NCBI RefSeq assembly: GCF_900111765.1
Contig: NZ_FOIB01000002.1
Coordinates: forward strand, 1,054,001-1,118,000
Direction: 5' to 3'
Length of the DNA: 64,000 nt
Origin: Myxococcus fulvus
GTDB taxonomy: Bacteria > Myxococcota > Myxococcia > Myxococcales > Myxococcaceae
Notes under the pieces: model-generated
The model's input: the letters and a program-made list of their open reading frames with translations, nothing else
Database searches by the model: none
What the model was told of the DNA's origin: nothing
Shown: positions 63,924-64,000 of the stretch, piece by piece
Position numbering within the stretch: position 1 is the stretch's first letter
Layout: each line of letters starts with the position of its first letter
Program-made: the position numbers and the translations under genes

Positions 63924-64000
63924 GCACCCAATCACAGACGCCGGAACATCCACACGGGCTCACACCCACCCGGGCATCCATCGGCGAGCACCTGTCTGCC

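Overview
The window is GC-rich chromosomal DNA from a myxobacterium, most likely the Myxococcus/Corallococcus/Pyxidicoccus group. The evidence is a MYXO-CTERM-type sorting tail with DUF4215 Cys-rich repeats, an IF-3 gene with the Ala-rich C-terminal extension known from Myxococcus Dsg, a sigma-54 activator, a Ser/Thr kinase fused to a long TPR-like region, and many secreted lipoproteins. No integrase, terminase, capsid gene, tRNA, rRNA or CRISPR array was seen.

Layout. 1-4.9 kb: small lipoproteins, a collagen-like surface protein, and an alpha/beta hydrolase gene with a broken partial copy of itself about 3 kb away. 5-10.5 kb: a thioredoxin/TPR lipoprotein, a YfhO-type membrane protein, a DUF1360 protein and an RpoH-type sigma factor with a good sigma-54-type promoter. 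11.1-31.7 kb: one co-directional 14-gene block encoding an extracellular-type contractile injection system (eCIS; phage-tail-like, PVC/Afp/AlgoCIS relatives). Its order is cap, unknown protein, sheath, two tube proteins, DUF5908, LysM tube/baseplate protein, spike, PAAR tip, gp25 wedge, two large baseplate proteins, tape measure and AAA+ ATPase. Stops and starts overlap or nearly touch through most of it. No tail-fibre gene and no obvious cargo gene is present, which points to a membrane-anchored or intracellular machine. The tape-measure protein carries about ten 30-residue tandem repeats.

31.8-46 kb: a CocE-type secreted hydrolase, an OmpA protein with calcium-binding TSP3 repeats, a 1476-residue DUF4215/Ig/MYXO-CTERM lipoprotein, a TPR kinase, a small beta-rich protein and a sigma-54 enhancer-binding protein (EBP). 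The OmpA gene and the small gene beside the EBP each have a sigma-54-type -24/-12 element with a pair of TGACACGTCA-like sites upstream, so the EBP may control both. 46-64 kb: infC (dsg-like, with an AUU start), GNAT, nitronate monooxygenase, DUF6311 and bestrophin-like membrane proteins, a beta-lactamase-fold protein lacking its catalytic residues, a START-like protein with a histone-H1-like tail, a YtkA-like protein with a pair of Sco1-type proteins (one without cysteines), an Imm33/DUF2185 protein, LysR, a beta-helix lipoprotein, an O-methyltransferase, a 2-hydroxyacid dehydrogenase and a zinc metallopeptidase with two LCCL domains.

All functions are read from motifs and remembered families. 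No database search was run.
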